Origin: Clostridiales bacterium
GTDB taxonomy: Bacteria > Bacillota_A > Clostridia > Christensenellales > Christensenellaceae
Direction: 5' to 3'
DNA length: 8,229 bases
NCBI GenBank assembly: GCA_003149735.1
Contig: QANA01000052.1
Location: 1 to 8,229, forward strand
The notes under the pieces are model-generated. The model was not told the DNA's origin. It saw only the letters and a list, made by a program, of their open reading frames with translations, and did not search any database. The translations under genes were made by a program, and so were the position numbers. Shown here piece by piece: positions 1-5,617 of the stretch. Every line of letters begins with the position of its first letter. Within the stretch, counting starts at the first letter, position 1.

Positions 1-1281
1 ATGGATATTGACTTTGATTCGCTCATTGCCAATACCTCCAATGAGACGCTGCTCTCCATGCACAAATACTTTGCTTCCCAGCCGGGCACCAAGCAAAACG
101 AATACACCGGCATGTTCAAGGGCAAAAACCTCATCGTCATCACGGCAGAGGCATTCTCCCACTACGTCATCGACCCGGTGCGCACGCCTACGCTGTATCG
201 CCTGGCGACCAAGGGAATTCACTTTACCAACTACTACCAGCCGGCCTGGGGCGTCAGCACTTCGGACGGCGAATATTCCCACCTGCTGGGTCTGGTGCCC
301 AAAGCAGGCCTCAACAGCATGAAGGCCAGTGCCGAGAACAACCTCTACTTTACGCTGGGGAATCAGACTTCCCGCCTCGGTTACCTCACACTGGCTTATC
401 ATAACAACTCCAATACCTACTACGGGCGCAACCTGACGCACCCCAACCTTGGATACTCCAAATTCATCGCCATGGGCAGTGGTCTGGAAGGGGTCGAGAA
501 AGTATGGCCCCGCTCCGACCTGCAGCTGATGCAGAACTCGGTGCAGGATTATATCAACAGCGACCAGCCCTTCAGCATTTATTACATGACGGTGAGCGGC
601 CATGCCGAATATACCTGGGCGGGCAACATGATGGCTTACCGCAATAAGGATACCGTGGCCGATCTGCCCCTTTCCGAGCCCTGCCAGGCTTATCTGGCCT
701 GCAACATGGAGCTGGAATACGCCATGAAATACCTGGTGGAGCAGCTGGAAGCCGCCGGCAAGGCAGATGACACCGTCATCGTGCTCACGGCAGACCATTA
801 TCCCTACGGCCTGGAAACCGAATCCTCCGACAAGACGGAGAAATACAAGCACATCAACGAGCTGGCCGGGCATACCATCGACACCAACGCCGAGCTGCAT
901 AAAAATGCGCTCATCATCTGGAGCGGATGCCTGGAGGATCAGGAGCCCATCGAAGTGACGGATCCCTGCTACAGCCTGGATATTCTGCCCACCGTTTCCA
1001 ACCTTTTCGGGCTGGAATACGATTCCCGCCTGCTGGTCGGGCGCGACGTCTTCTCGGATGCCGCACCGCTGGTGCTCTTCCGCAACTACAGCTGGATCAC
1101 CGATAAGGGCTATTACAACGCCTCCACCCATGAATTCCAGGTGGCAAGCGGCGTAAGCTTTGCCAGCGAGGAGGAGCAGGAGAACTACATCAAGAATATT
1201 TCCAACATCGTCAAGAACAAGGTCACCTACTCCAAATATATTCTGGAAGAGGATTACTACGACCTGCTCTTTGGCAATTGA
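1..1281 (+). CDS. LTA synthase / phosphoglycerol transferase family protein, 5'-partial (sulfatase-fold domain)
   Basis: This is the extracellular catalytic half of a lipoteichoic-acid-synthase-type enzyme, which moves glycerol phosphate from phosphatidylglycerol to a growing polymer or other acceptor and releases diacylglycerol. The alkaline-phosphatase/sulfatase fold is visible: Glu50 in 'ITAEAFS' and Thr87 in 'GVSTSDGE' fit the metal-binding Glu and the nucleophilic Thr of LtaS. His201 in 'VSGHAEY' fits a substrate-site His, and Asp265-His266 in 'TADHYPYG' fit the metal-binding Asp-His pair. The family is usually about 600-650 residues with several N-terminal membrane helices. None are present here and the frame is open at base 1, so the gene almost certainly begins upstream and the first ATG is an edge effect. 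A diacylglycerol-kinase-family gene follows 26 bp downstream, which fits recycling of the lipid by-product. The polymer made (LTA or another phosphoglycerol-decorated glycan) cannot be told from this domain. Confidence 0.88.
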   Translation: MDIDFDSLIANTSNETLLSMHKYFASQPGTKQNEYTGMFKGKNLIVITAEAFSHYVIDPVRTPTLYRLATKGIHFTNYYQPAWGVSTSDGEYSHLLGLVPKAGLNSMKASAENNLYFTLGNQTSRLGYLTLAYHNNSNTYYGRNLTHPNLGYSKFIAMGSGLEGVEKVWPRSDLQLMQNSVQDYINSDQPFSIYYMTVSGHAEYTWAGNMMAYRNKDTVADLPLSEPCQAYLACNMELEYAMKYLVEQLEAAGKADDTVIVLTADHYPYGLETESSDKTEKYKHINELAGHTIDTNAELHKNALIIWSGCLEDQEPIEVTDPCYSLDILPTVSNLFGLEYDSRLLVGRDVFSDAAPLVLFRNYSWITDKGYYNASTHEFQVASGVSFASEEEQENYIKNISNIVKNKVTYSKYILEEDYYDLLFGN

Positions 1282-1307
1282 GCTTGTTTTGCAGAAAGGG
1301 AACGCCC

Positions 1308-2198
1308 ATGGGCAAGAAACTCATGCTGATCATCAACCCCATATCCGGCAAACTGAAAGGCCTCTCCAATCGGGAAGCGCTTTGCGGGCATCTGGGCAAA
1401 ACTTATGAAGTCGACACCTACCTGACGGAAAAACGGGGAGACGGCACCGCACTGACCTTGGCACATTTGCAGGATTACGACGTGGTCGGCGGCTGCGGCG
1501 GCGACGGCACGCTCAATGAAATCATGACTGCCCTTTATACATTGCCGCCCGAGCAGAGAAAACCGCTGCTGGTCATCCCCGCCGGCACCACCAATCTGCT
1601 GGGAGATACGCTGCTGTTGCCCCACGATGTCGTAGCAGCAGCGGATAAAGCAGCGTGCGGAAGTGCACAGCCCTTTGATTTGGGCATGATGGGCGAGCAT
1701 TGCTTTGGCAGCGTCGTTTCTTTCGGCGCTTTTACCGATTCCTCCTATGCCACGCCGCAAAAGCTGAAGAACCGTTTTGGCTACGGCGCCTATGTGCTGG
1801 GCGGCGCCCGGAGCATTTTCCACCTGAAAAACTATCCCATGACCGTCACCGTAAACGGCGAGCAATTTTCCGACGAGTTTATTTTCGGCGGCATTTCCAA
1901 CTGTGTGGCCGTCGGCGGCATTATCAAATTCCAGGAGGGTGTGGTGCAGGTGGATGACGGGTTGTATGAAGTGGTGCTGATACGCCGCCTGAAAACGCCC
2001 GCTGCGCTGGCACGGGTAGTCAAGGCAGTGCGCAAGCGCCGCTACGACGACTGCCCCGAGATTTTCTATTGTCAGACGTCTTCCATTCGCCTGCAGGCGG
2101 ATCATCCGCTCCCCTGGACGATCGACGGCGAATACAAAGGCGATTTCGCCGAAGCGGATATCCGGATTCTGCCTCAGTCGCTGGAACTGATTCGCTGA
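1308..2198 (+). CDS. Diacylglycerol/lipid kinase family protein (YegS/DgkB-like)
   Basis: This is a 296-residue soluble lipid kinase of the DAGK-catalytic/LCB5 family, which phosphorylates diacylglycerol or a related lipid with ATP at the membrane surface. The N-terminal 'INPISGK' (residues 9-15) opens the nucleotide-binding domain. The signature 'GGDGTLNE' lies at residues 64-71 and 'IPAGTTN' at 90-96, the latter corresponding to the usual P-x-G-T-x-N motif. The length matches bacterial members. I chose ATG 1308 because AAAGGGA lies 7 nt upstream; an in-frame TTG at 1278 overlaps the previous stop and has no better ribosome site. It is probably cotranscribed with the phosphoglycerol transferase 26 bp upstream and closed by a terminator just downstream. 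The likely role is to turn the diacylglycerol released by that enzyme into phosphatidic acid. Substrate assignment is inference from family and context. Confidence 0.9.
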   Translation: MGKKLMLIINPISGKLKGLSNREALCGHLGKTYEVDTYLTEKRGDGTALTLAHLQDYDVVGGCGGDGTLNEIMTALYTLPPEQRKPLLVIPAGTTNLLGDTLLLPHDVVAAADKAACGSAQPFDLGMMGEHCFGSVVSFGAFTDSSYATPQKLKNRFGYGAYVLGGARSIFHLKNYPMTVTVNGEQFSDEFIFGGISNCVAVGGIIKFQEGVVQVDDGLYEVVLIRRLKTPAALARVVKAVRKRRYDDCPEIFYCQTSSIRLQADHPLPWTIDGEYKGDFAEADIRILPQSLELIR

Positions 2199-2216
2199 AA
2201 TAAAATGAATCAATGT

Positions 2217-2253
2217 AAAAAAAGAGTATGCCGATGCATGCTCTTTTCTTTTT
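2217..2253 (+). terminator. Intrinsic terminator after the lipid kinase gene
   Basis: A stem of about 12 bp (AAAAGAGTATGC with GCATGCTCTTTT, one G-U pair) closes a CGAT loop (2232-2235) and is followed by a T-rich tract (2244-2253, one C). It lies 19 bp after the kinase stop and ends the two-gene unit. Confidence 0.87.
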
Positions 2254-2261
2254 ACCGCGTT

Positions 2262-2272
2262 TATAGTATGAT
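2262..2272 (+). promoter_or_regulatory. Possible promoter -10 region for the RNHCP leader
   Basis: Just after the terminator an AT-rich run holds overlapping -10-like hexamers, TATAGT (2262-2267) and TATGAT (2267-2272). No good -35 is seen: TTTTCT, 17 bp upstream of the second, is weak. A promoter is expected here because the preceding unit is terminated, but the exact site is uncertain. Confidence 0.35.
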
Positions 2273-2490
2273 AGTTGCGGATTGTCTGTGCAGAGCCGCT
2301 TTGCGGCATTCCCTCTGCCGCAGTCAATGCGCAATTCAGAAATTAAGGAGAAACCAGAATATGGCATTACCATTTTCGGCAAACAGCGTTTCTTCGGTGT
2401 CTGTGATTACCCGGGAGGTTTTCGCAGACTGATTGAATGCAGAAAACCTCCCAGGCCGGCGAGAAATCACGACTTTCAGGAGGAATTTTC
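2273..2490 (+). promoter_or_regulatory. Structured leader of the RNHCP gene with a possible translational switch
   Basis: This stretch lies between the terminator and the RNHCP start. Near its 5' end are two overlapping small hairpins that exclude each other: GCAGAG 2290-2295 with CTCTGC 2313-2318, and GCGGCA 2303-2308 with TGCCGC 2316-2321. Further on, arm L (GGGAGGTTTTC, 2413-2423) pairs perfectly over 11 bp with arm R (GAAAACCTCCC, 2442-2452). R can instead pair with the Shine-Dalgarno region S (2479-2490): GGAGG with CCTCC and TTTTC with GAAAA, around a 2-nt AA bulge. L thus mimics the ribosome site. No T-tract follows the L:R hairpin, so it is not an ordinary terminator. A short open frame ends inside its loop. 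The pairings are seen in the sequence; the switching role is inferred. Confidence 0.55.
2361..2432 (+). CDS. Possible 23-residue leader peptide
   Basis: A short frame (ATG 2361, TGA 2430-2432) has AAGGAG at 2345-2350, 10 nt from the start, which is slightly long spacing. The product is rich in Ser and Val and has no run of a single regulatory amino acid. Its last codons read through arm L of the L:R hairpin and its stop lies in the hairpin loop, so a translating ribosome would cover L. This placement is the main reason to list it; by size alone it could be chance. I see no similarity to a known peptide. Confidence 0.35.
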   Translation: MALPFSANSVSSVSVITREVFAD

Positions 2491-2931
2491 ATGCATATAC
2501 CGAATCAAACGGATTCTATCCAATCGACGTTTATCTGCCGCAGCTGCGGCAAAAAAGTATCGGCGCAGGGCGCAGGCACCAGAAACCGCAATCACTGCCC
2601 CTACTGCCTTTGCAGCCTTCATCTGGATCAAACGCCGGGCGACCGCAATGCGGCCTGTGGGGGCATCATGGAACCTATCGGCGTCTGGGTACGCCGGAGC
2701 GGCGAGTGGGCGCTGATCCACCGCTGCCGGCGCTGCGGCATCCTGCACTCCAATCGCATTGCCGCCGACGATAACCCGGCGCTGCTGCTGTCGCTGGCTG
2801 CACGGCCGCTGGCACAGCCGCCGTTTCCCCTCGGCTGCCTGGAGCAGCTGCTCCGCGCGCAGGTGCAACCCAACCTGCAAAACGGCACCGAGGATGCCAA
2901 ACCATCTACCGGAAAGGTACAGAAAAACTGA
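2491..2931 (+). CDS. RNHCP domain-containing protein
   Basis: This 146-residue protein has the RNHCP zinc-ribbon-type domain of Bacillota, whose function is not established. The name-giving motif is at residues 33-37 ('RNHCPYCL'). Possible metal ligands are C16-x2-C19, C36-x2-C39 and C79-x2-C82, with C41 and C56 extra. 'PGDRNAACGGIMEPIGVW' (49-66) and 'HRCRRCG...NRIAADDNP' (77-96) also match the pattern I know for the family. The tail from about residue 110 is less conserved and Gln-rich. The start is ATG 2491, with AGGAGGA (2478-2484) 6 nt upstream. An in-frame ATG at 2437 lies inside the upstream hairpin and lacks a ribosome site. A terminator follows the stop. The leader suggests control of translation. 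The paired cysteines suggest zinc binding and perhaps nucleic-acid or ribosome contact, but that is inference. Confidence 0.88.
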   Translation: MHIPNQTDSIQSTFICRSCGKKVSAQGAGTRNRNHCPYCLCSLHLDQTPGDRNAACGGIMEPIGVWVRRSGEWALIHRCRRCGILHSNRIAADDNPALLLSLAARPLAQPPFPLGCLEQLLRAQVQPNLQNGTEDAKPSTGKVQKN

Positions 2932-2942
2932 CGATACGGAAC

Positions 2943-2985
2943 AAAAAAACTGCCGGAATGCATATCCCGGCAGTTTCTGCTTTTT
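2943..2985. terminator. Bidirectional intrinsic terminator between convergent genes
   Basis: A perfect 10-bp stem (AAACTGCCGG 2947-2956 with CCGGCAGTTT 2967-2976) has a 10-nt loop. On the plus strand it is followed, after CTGC, by TTTTT (2981-2985). Read on the minus strand it is followed directly by seven T residues (2943-2949), so it serves the RNHCP gene and, more strongly, the convergent gene ending at 3001. Confidence 0.88.
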
Positions 2986-3000
2986 CCTCAACCCTTCAGG

Positions 3001-3417
3001 CTAAAATTCATAGCGCGCTCCGTGCGAAAACAACACCCCATGGGTCAGCCGTACGCGCAGTATGACAGTATTTTCATCTGCCAAATTCACATGGCCGTTG
3101 CCCAGCCACGCTTTAAATACGGCCGTTAGCTTTTGCGCGATCCAATCGTTCTCCTCTTTACCGAAGAAGCCCAGATTCTCCCCTCTGCCCTGTGCGGTAA
3201 ACCACTCCCCGGCAATGGCAATCAGCGGATTTTCCCCGATGTGTTTCATTTTATTGGATCGTGCATCCGTAATGATATAAAATGCGCCGCCTTCATAATA
3301 GGCATTCACGTTTCTCACATAAGGGATGCCCCCTTGCGCAGTCGCCAAGGCAATTAACGTATCCTTCCCAAAGCGCTCTTCCAAGATTGCTTCCACTTCC
3401 CGATTTTTTTCATCCAT
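3001..3417 (-). CDS. Pyridoxamine 5'-phosphate oxidase family (FMN-binding split barrel) protein
   Basis: This 138-residue protein resembles the small PPOX/general-stress-protein-26 type flavoproteins, which bind FMN or related cofactors as dimers; most have no defined substrate. After an N-terminal helix (about 1-18), strands run 'TLIALATAQGGIPYVRNVNAYYEGGAFYIITD' (20-51). Then comes a polar stretch with Arg53, Ser54, Lys56 and Lys58 followed by 'IGENPLIAIAGEW' (60-72), the usual phosphate-contacting and 'NP' region of the fold. The frame is open further upstream to 3531, but I chose ATG 3417: a GGGAG ribosome site lies 9 nt away, the family starts near here, and a -10-like TATACT lies about 54 bp upstream inside the longer version. 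The gene ends 15 bp from the bidirectional terminator. True PNPOx activity is not implied. Confidence 0.82.
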   Translation of the reverse strand: MDEKNREVEAILEERFGKDTLIALATAQGGIPYVRNVNAYYEGGAFYIITDARSNKMKHIGENPLIAIAGEWFTAQGRGENLGFFGKEENDWIAQKLTAVFKAWLGNGHVNLADENTVILRVRLTHGVLFSHGARYEF

Positions 3418-3470
3418 ATGCTCATTCTCCCTGCCCATTTCTGATTGCACGGTTTGCTTTTCCTGCATAA

Positions 3471-3476
3471 AGTATA
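3471..3476 (-). promoter_or_regulatory. Possible -10 element for the PPOX-family gene
   Basis: TATACT on the minus strand lies in an AT-rich patch about 54 bp before the chosen start, giving a leader of about 45 nt. The -35 position (TGCAAA, 3494-3499, 17-bp spacing) is poor. No terminator is evident between the upstream lipoprotein gene and this point, so readthrough from that gene is also possible. Confidence 0.4.
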
Positions 3477-3558
3477 TCAATAAAGCGGGATGCTTTGCAC
3501 CGCCTCCGGCCAGAATTTTTCCAATAAACACGGGCGCTTGCTCTCCCTTTGCAATACA

Positions 3559-4227
3559 TCAGGGAGCAGTACAGCCCAAATACTGCAGAAATTCCGGGCC
3601 GAATGCTTCCTCCTGCCATGTCTGCCCCCCAAAAGGCACCTCCTGCCTGCCAAACAACATGGCCAGCAGAGCTGCCAGCTGCGGCGCATCGGTATGTTCC
3701 CCATAGACGACCACCTTTTCCCGGTGCAGTTCTTGCTCCCCCGCCAACAGCTGCGGCAGCGCATAGCTCTGCCCGCTGCCGCACAGCAGTACGACATAGA
3801 CAGCCTGTCCCTCAAAACGGTCGGGCTGCTGTGCGTCCAACCAGCTTTCGGCCGCCGCATTGAGCAGCATGGCTTCCTCCCCTTCCGGCGAAATATGCCC
3901 GCTATACTGCAGGCTGCCCAACCGCAAAGGCTCCTGCACCTCCAGCGCCTGCCCACAGGCAGCGGCTTGCTGCTCCAGCAGATCCGCCGCCGCCCGCAGC
4001 AGCTGCATTGCCTGCTCCGCTTCCTGCTCCTGCCAGGGCCGGGAATCTGTTTCGACAAACAGGCAAAACAAACTGACTTCCCCTTGCATAACCCGGCAGC
4101 TGCCCCTGCTCTCCGCCTGCCCTGCCTTTTGCGCTGCCGAATAGACGGCATTTCCCTCCTGCTTCCCGCAGGAAGGAATCCACGAACATGCAGCCAGAAC
4201 GGCCAGAAATACTATAAAAACTCGCAT
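3559..4227 (-). CDS. Putative lipoprotein of unknown function
   Basis: I do not recognise this 222-residue protein. The N-terminus has Arg2, a short hydrophobic stretch (3-13) and 'LAAC' (11-14), a good lipobox with Cys14 as the lipidated residue; Cys20 after Pro-Ser is a less likely site. The rest is soluble and rich in Gln, Ala, Leu and Glu, with an Ala/Gln/Leu-rich, probably helical region at about 65-90. No catalytic motif is seen. The start is fixed by AAGGAGG about 6 nt upstream of ATG 4227, although the frame stays open to 4467. It is probably anchored on the outer face of the membrane. The gene lies downstream of the creatininase-family gene, but a strong terminator separates them, so it needs its own promoter; I found only a weak TATGCT (4247-4252) that sits too close to the ribosome site. 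The opposite-strand frame here is Pro/His/Arg-rich and looks like a shadow. Confidence 0.72.
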   Translation of the reverse strand: MRVFIVFLAVLAACSWIPSCGKQEGNAVYSAAQKAGQAESRGSCRVMQGEVSLFCLFVETDSRPWQEQEAEQAMQLLRAAADLLEQQAAACGQALEVQEPLRLGSLQYSGHISPEGEEAMLLNAAAESWLDAQQPDRFEGQAVYVVLLCGSGQSYALPQLLAGEQELHREKVVVYGEHTDAPQLAALLAMLFGRQEVPFGGQTWQEEAFGPEFLQYLGCTAP

Positions 4228-4380
4228 TGCGCACCTCCTTTTGCTCAGCATATCATGCCGGCCGCAGGCAGGACAGCCCTTCCCGCCCCTTTCGGCAAAA
4301 GTAGTGCACAAACCGCTTTTTTCGTGCTTTTCTCCGCTGCCGCCCACAGGCAAGCGCGCAGCAGACCTCTGCCCATGCGC

Positions 4381-4415
4381 AAAAAAAAGCATGTGCAGCA
4401 TATCTCTGCACATGC
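4381..4415 (-). terminator. Intrinsic terminator of the creatininase-family gene
   Basis: Read on the minus strand, a perfect 10-bp stem (GCATGTGCAG with CTGCACATGC, 4389-4398 and 4406-4415, 7-nt loop) is followed directly by eight T residues (4381-4388). It begins 8 bp after the stop codon. Confidence 0.92.
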
Positions 4416-4423
4416 CTTGCCTT

Positions 4424-5185
4424 TTATTTGCGGATTGCCGTGGAAGTATAATCCCAGCCGCAGGCATCCAGCTGTTCCAGCGCCTGCGCCACGCAATCTA
4501 CCAACACCTGTTCCATCTGCGCTCCCTTTTGGGCAGTGGCCCTGGTAGGATCCCCGGTTGCAGCAGTATCTGTCAATTCCGCAAAATCCCACTTGATTTC
4601 GATATGTTCGGGCAGGCGATCGGGCACCACACCCCTCGCCAGCTGCGGTTCACACCACTGCGGAAACAAATGGTAGGCAATGGAGCTTTCCCCCTCACCC
4701 GCATGGCCAAGGCCGCCCCAGACTTCAAAGGTATCCGGCGGCAGCAGCTCGCCCGCCGTCACCCACCAGGCAGGCAGCGCTGCAATGCGCGCCTCGGGAT
4801 ACTTCTCCTTAATCTTGCGGGAAGCAATCTCCATAGGGGCAATATTGCCGTCGTGCCCGTTCATGAGGAAGATATGCCGGATCCCGTTGCGCAGGCAGGA
4901 TTCCAGAATATCATAAATCACTGCGGTAATCGTATCATACGAAAGCGTCAGCGAACAGGGAAACGCATCGTAGTGAGCGCTGTAGCCTACCGTTACCGGC
5001 GGCAGCACCAGCAATCCCCTGACCCGCTGCGCCACTTTGCAGCTGAGCATGTAGGAGACAAGGGTATCCGTCCCCGAAGCCAAATGCTGCCCGTGGGCTT
5101 CACAGGAACCTATCGCCAGAATGGCCTTATCATAGCCGCCTTCCGCCACCTGATGGGCAGTCAGTTTCATTAATTCATGTTGCAT
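4424..5185 (-). CDS. Creatininase family protein (metal-dependent amidohydrolase)
   Basis: This is a 253-residue member of the creatininase / creatinine amidohydrolase family, cytoplasmic enzymes with a binuclear metal centre that open cyclic or formyl amides. Family motifs appear in order: 'GSCEAHGQH...GTDT' (26-41), giving Glu29, His31 and Asp40 with creatininase spacing; 'NGHDGN' (109-114) with His111; and 'GLGHAGEGES' (158-167) with Glu164 and Glu166. True creatininase has Glu two residues after the motif His; here that place is Gly113, as in the broader NGHGGN subfamilies (formamide deformylase, mycofactocin and similar), so creatinine is unlikely to be the substrate. The start is ATG 5185, with GGAGGAGG just upstream; the frame extends to 5251 through the promoter. 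It has its own promoter and terminator, so it appears monocistronic, and it diverges from the riboswitch-controlled gene. Confidence 0.87.
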   Translation of the reverse strand: MQHELMKLTAHQVAEGGYDKAILAIGSCEAHGQHLASGTDTLVSYMLSCKVAQRVRGLLVLPPVTVGYSAHYDAFPCSLTLSYDTITAVIYDILESCLRNGIRHIFLMNGHDGNIAPMEIASRKIKEKYPEARIAALPAWWVTAGELLPPDTFEVWGGLGHAGEGESSIAYHLFPQWCEPQLARGVVPDRLPEHIEIKWDFAELTDTAATGDPTRATAQKGAQMEQVLVDCVAQALEQLDACGWDYTSTAIRK

Positions 5186-5221
5186 AAAAAATACCTCCTC
5201 CAATTCCTCTTCACCAATCCG

Positions 5222-5250
5222 ATTATAGCACGTCTGCCCTGTTCGTACCA
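5222..5250 (-). promoter_or_regulatory. Promoter of the creatininase-family gene
   Basis: On the minus strand a perfect TATAAT (5222-5227) is preceded by TGC, giving an extended -10. The -35 match 17 bp away (TGGTAC, 5245-5250) is weak, as is common with extended -10 promoters. The leader would be about 30 nt, ending in a strong ribosome site. Confidence 0.72.
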
Positions 5251-5289
5251 TCGCTCTATCAAGAATTCCCGCGCAGGCGAAAAAAGTGC

Positions 5290-5318
5290 TTGCATTTTTG
5301 CATATCGGCCGCTATAAT
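5290..5318 (+). promoter_or_regulatory. Promoter of the riboswitch leader
   Basis: TTGCAT and a perfect TATAAT are separated by 17 bp (about 5290-5295 and 5313-5318). Transcription would start near 5325, just before the first paired element of the riboswitch. It is divergent from the creatininase-family promoter, with about 40 bp between their -35 regions. Confidence 0.82.
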
Positions 5319-5335
5319 AAAGCAAAATTGATATG

Positions 5336-5519
5336 TTCGGCAGAAGACGGCTCTAGACATCCGCAAGGCAGCGGAGGCCGAAGAAGCAAGGTGGGTGCGG
5401 CTCCATTCCCCGCTCACAGAAACTGACAGGCAAAAAGAAGGTCGTCTGACGAAACTCTGGAGAGAATGCGCCTTTGCGCATCGCCTACGTGGCTACAACC
5501 AACTGGCAAAAGGACAGAG
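5336..5519 (+). ncRNA. Glycine-riboswitch-type leader: aptamer 1 plus a degenerate second aptamer
   Basis: Hallmarks of tandem glycine riboswitches occur in the right order: CCGAAGAAGCAAGG (5378-5391), ACAGGCAAAAAGAA (5426-5439), the linker GACGAAACTCTGGAGAGA (5448-5465) and GGCAAAAGGACAGAG (5505-5519). A leader-linker helix can form (TTCG 5336-5339 with CGAA 5450-5453). In aptamer 1, P1 is AGACGGCT 5345-5352 with GGTCGTCT 5440-5447. A hairpin, TCCGC with GCGGA, lies at 5360-5375, and a longer imperfect one (GTGG/GCGG with CCGC/TCAC) at 5391-5417. In aptamer 2, P1 is CTCTG 5455-5459 with CAGAG 5515-5519, and a perfect hairpin lies at 5466-5481. The segment that should hold the CGAAGGAGCAA core and the long hairpin is cut down to about 20 nt (5482-5502). 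The expected P2 pairing (GAGAG with CTCTC) is absent in both. Glycine is the expected ligand by family, but not certain. Confidence 0.82.
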
Positions 5520-5577
5520 CGCACAGCATGGTTTTCCCCTGTCGGGGGAGTACATTTGCTGGCGCTCTGCCCTTTTT
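5508..5577 (+). terminator. Riboswitch expression platform: terminator overlapping the last P1 stem
   Basis: CAGAGCGC (5515-5522) and CAGCA (5524-5528) pair with TGCTG (5557-5561) and GCGCTCTG (5562-5569), with one bulged A. An inner hairpin (CCCC 5536-5539 with GGGG 5544-5547) fills the loop. The base extends with AAAAGG to CCTTTT across an A-C mismatch and runs into TTTTT (5573-5577). The strand CAGAG is also the 3' half of the second aptamer's P1, so the two structures exclude each other. Stabilising P1 should prevent termination, making this an ON switch. Confidence 0.85.
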
Positions 5578-5617
5578 CATGCCGGAAAATAAAATAAGAC
5601 TTCCGCAGGAAACAGGC

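Noticed and set aside
1278..1307. TTG start of the lipid kinase overlapping the previous stop
   Set aside because: ATG 1308 has AAAGGGA at proper spacing and begins right before the conserved N-terminal motif.
2290..2321. Two overlapping short hairpins read as a riboswitch core
   Set aside because: The stems are only 6 bp and no known riboswitch consensus is present; kept only as a note in the leader entry.
1257..2327. Long minus-strand open frame (356 codons)
   Set aside because: It lies opposite the lipid kinase gene, which has clear family motifs, and runs across the terminator at 2217-2253; it has no recognisable domain.
2437..2490. Earlier in-frame ATG for the RNHCP protein
   Set aside because: It lies inside the L:R hairpin and lacks a ribosome site, while ATG 2491 has AGGAGGA six bases upstream and fits the family.
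3418..3531. Longer N-terminus of the PPOX-family protein
   Set aside because: The extension is not like the family and contains the probable -10 element; the GGGAG-supported ATG 3417 fits better.
4345..4379. Small palindromic stretch around GCAGACCTCTGC flanked by GCGCA and TGCGC
   Set aside because: The inner loop is too small and no T-tract or conserved motif goes with it; probably chance in GC-rich sequence.
3490..4548. Long plus-strand open frame (352 codons)
   Set aside because: It is Pro/Ser/His/Arg-rich, crosses two genes and a terminator on the other strand, and lacks motifs; it looks like a shadow of GC-rich antisense coding.
4241..5173. Plus-strand open frame of 310 codons opposite the creatininase-family gene
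   Set aside because: The minus-strand frame carries ordered family motifs, a promoter, a ribosome site and a terminator; the plus-strand frame has none.
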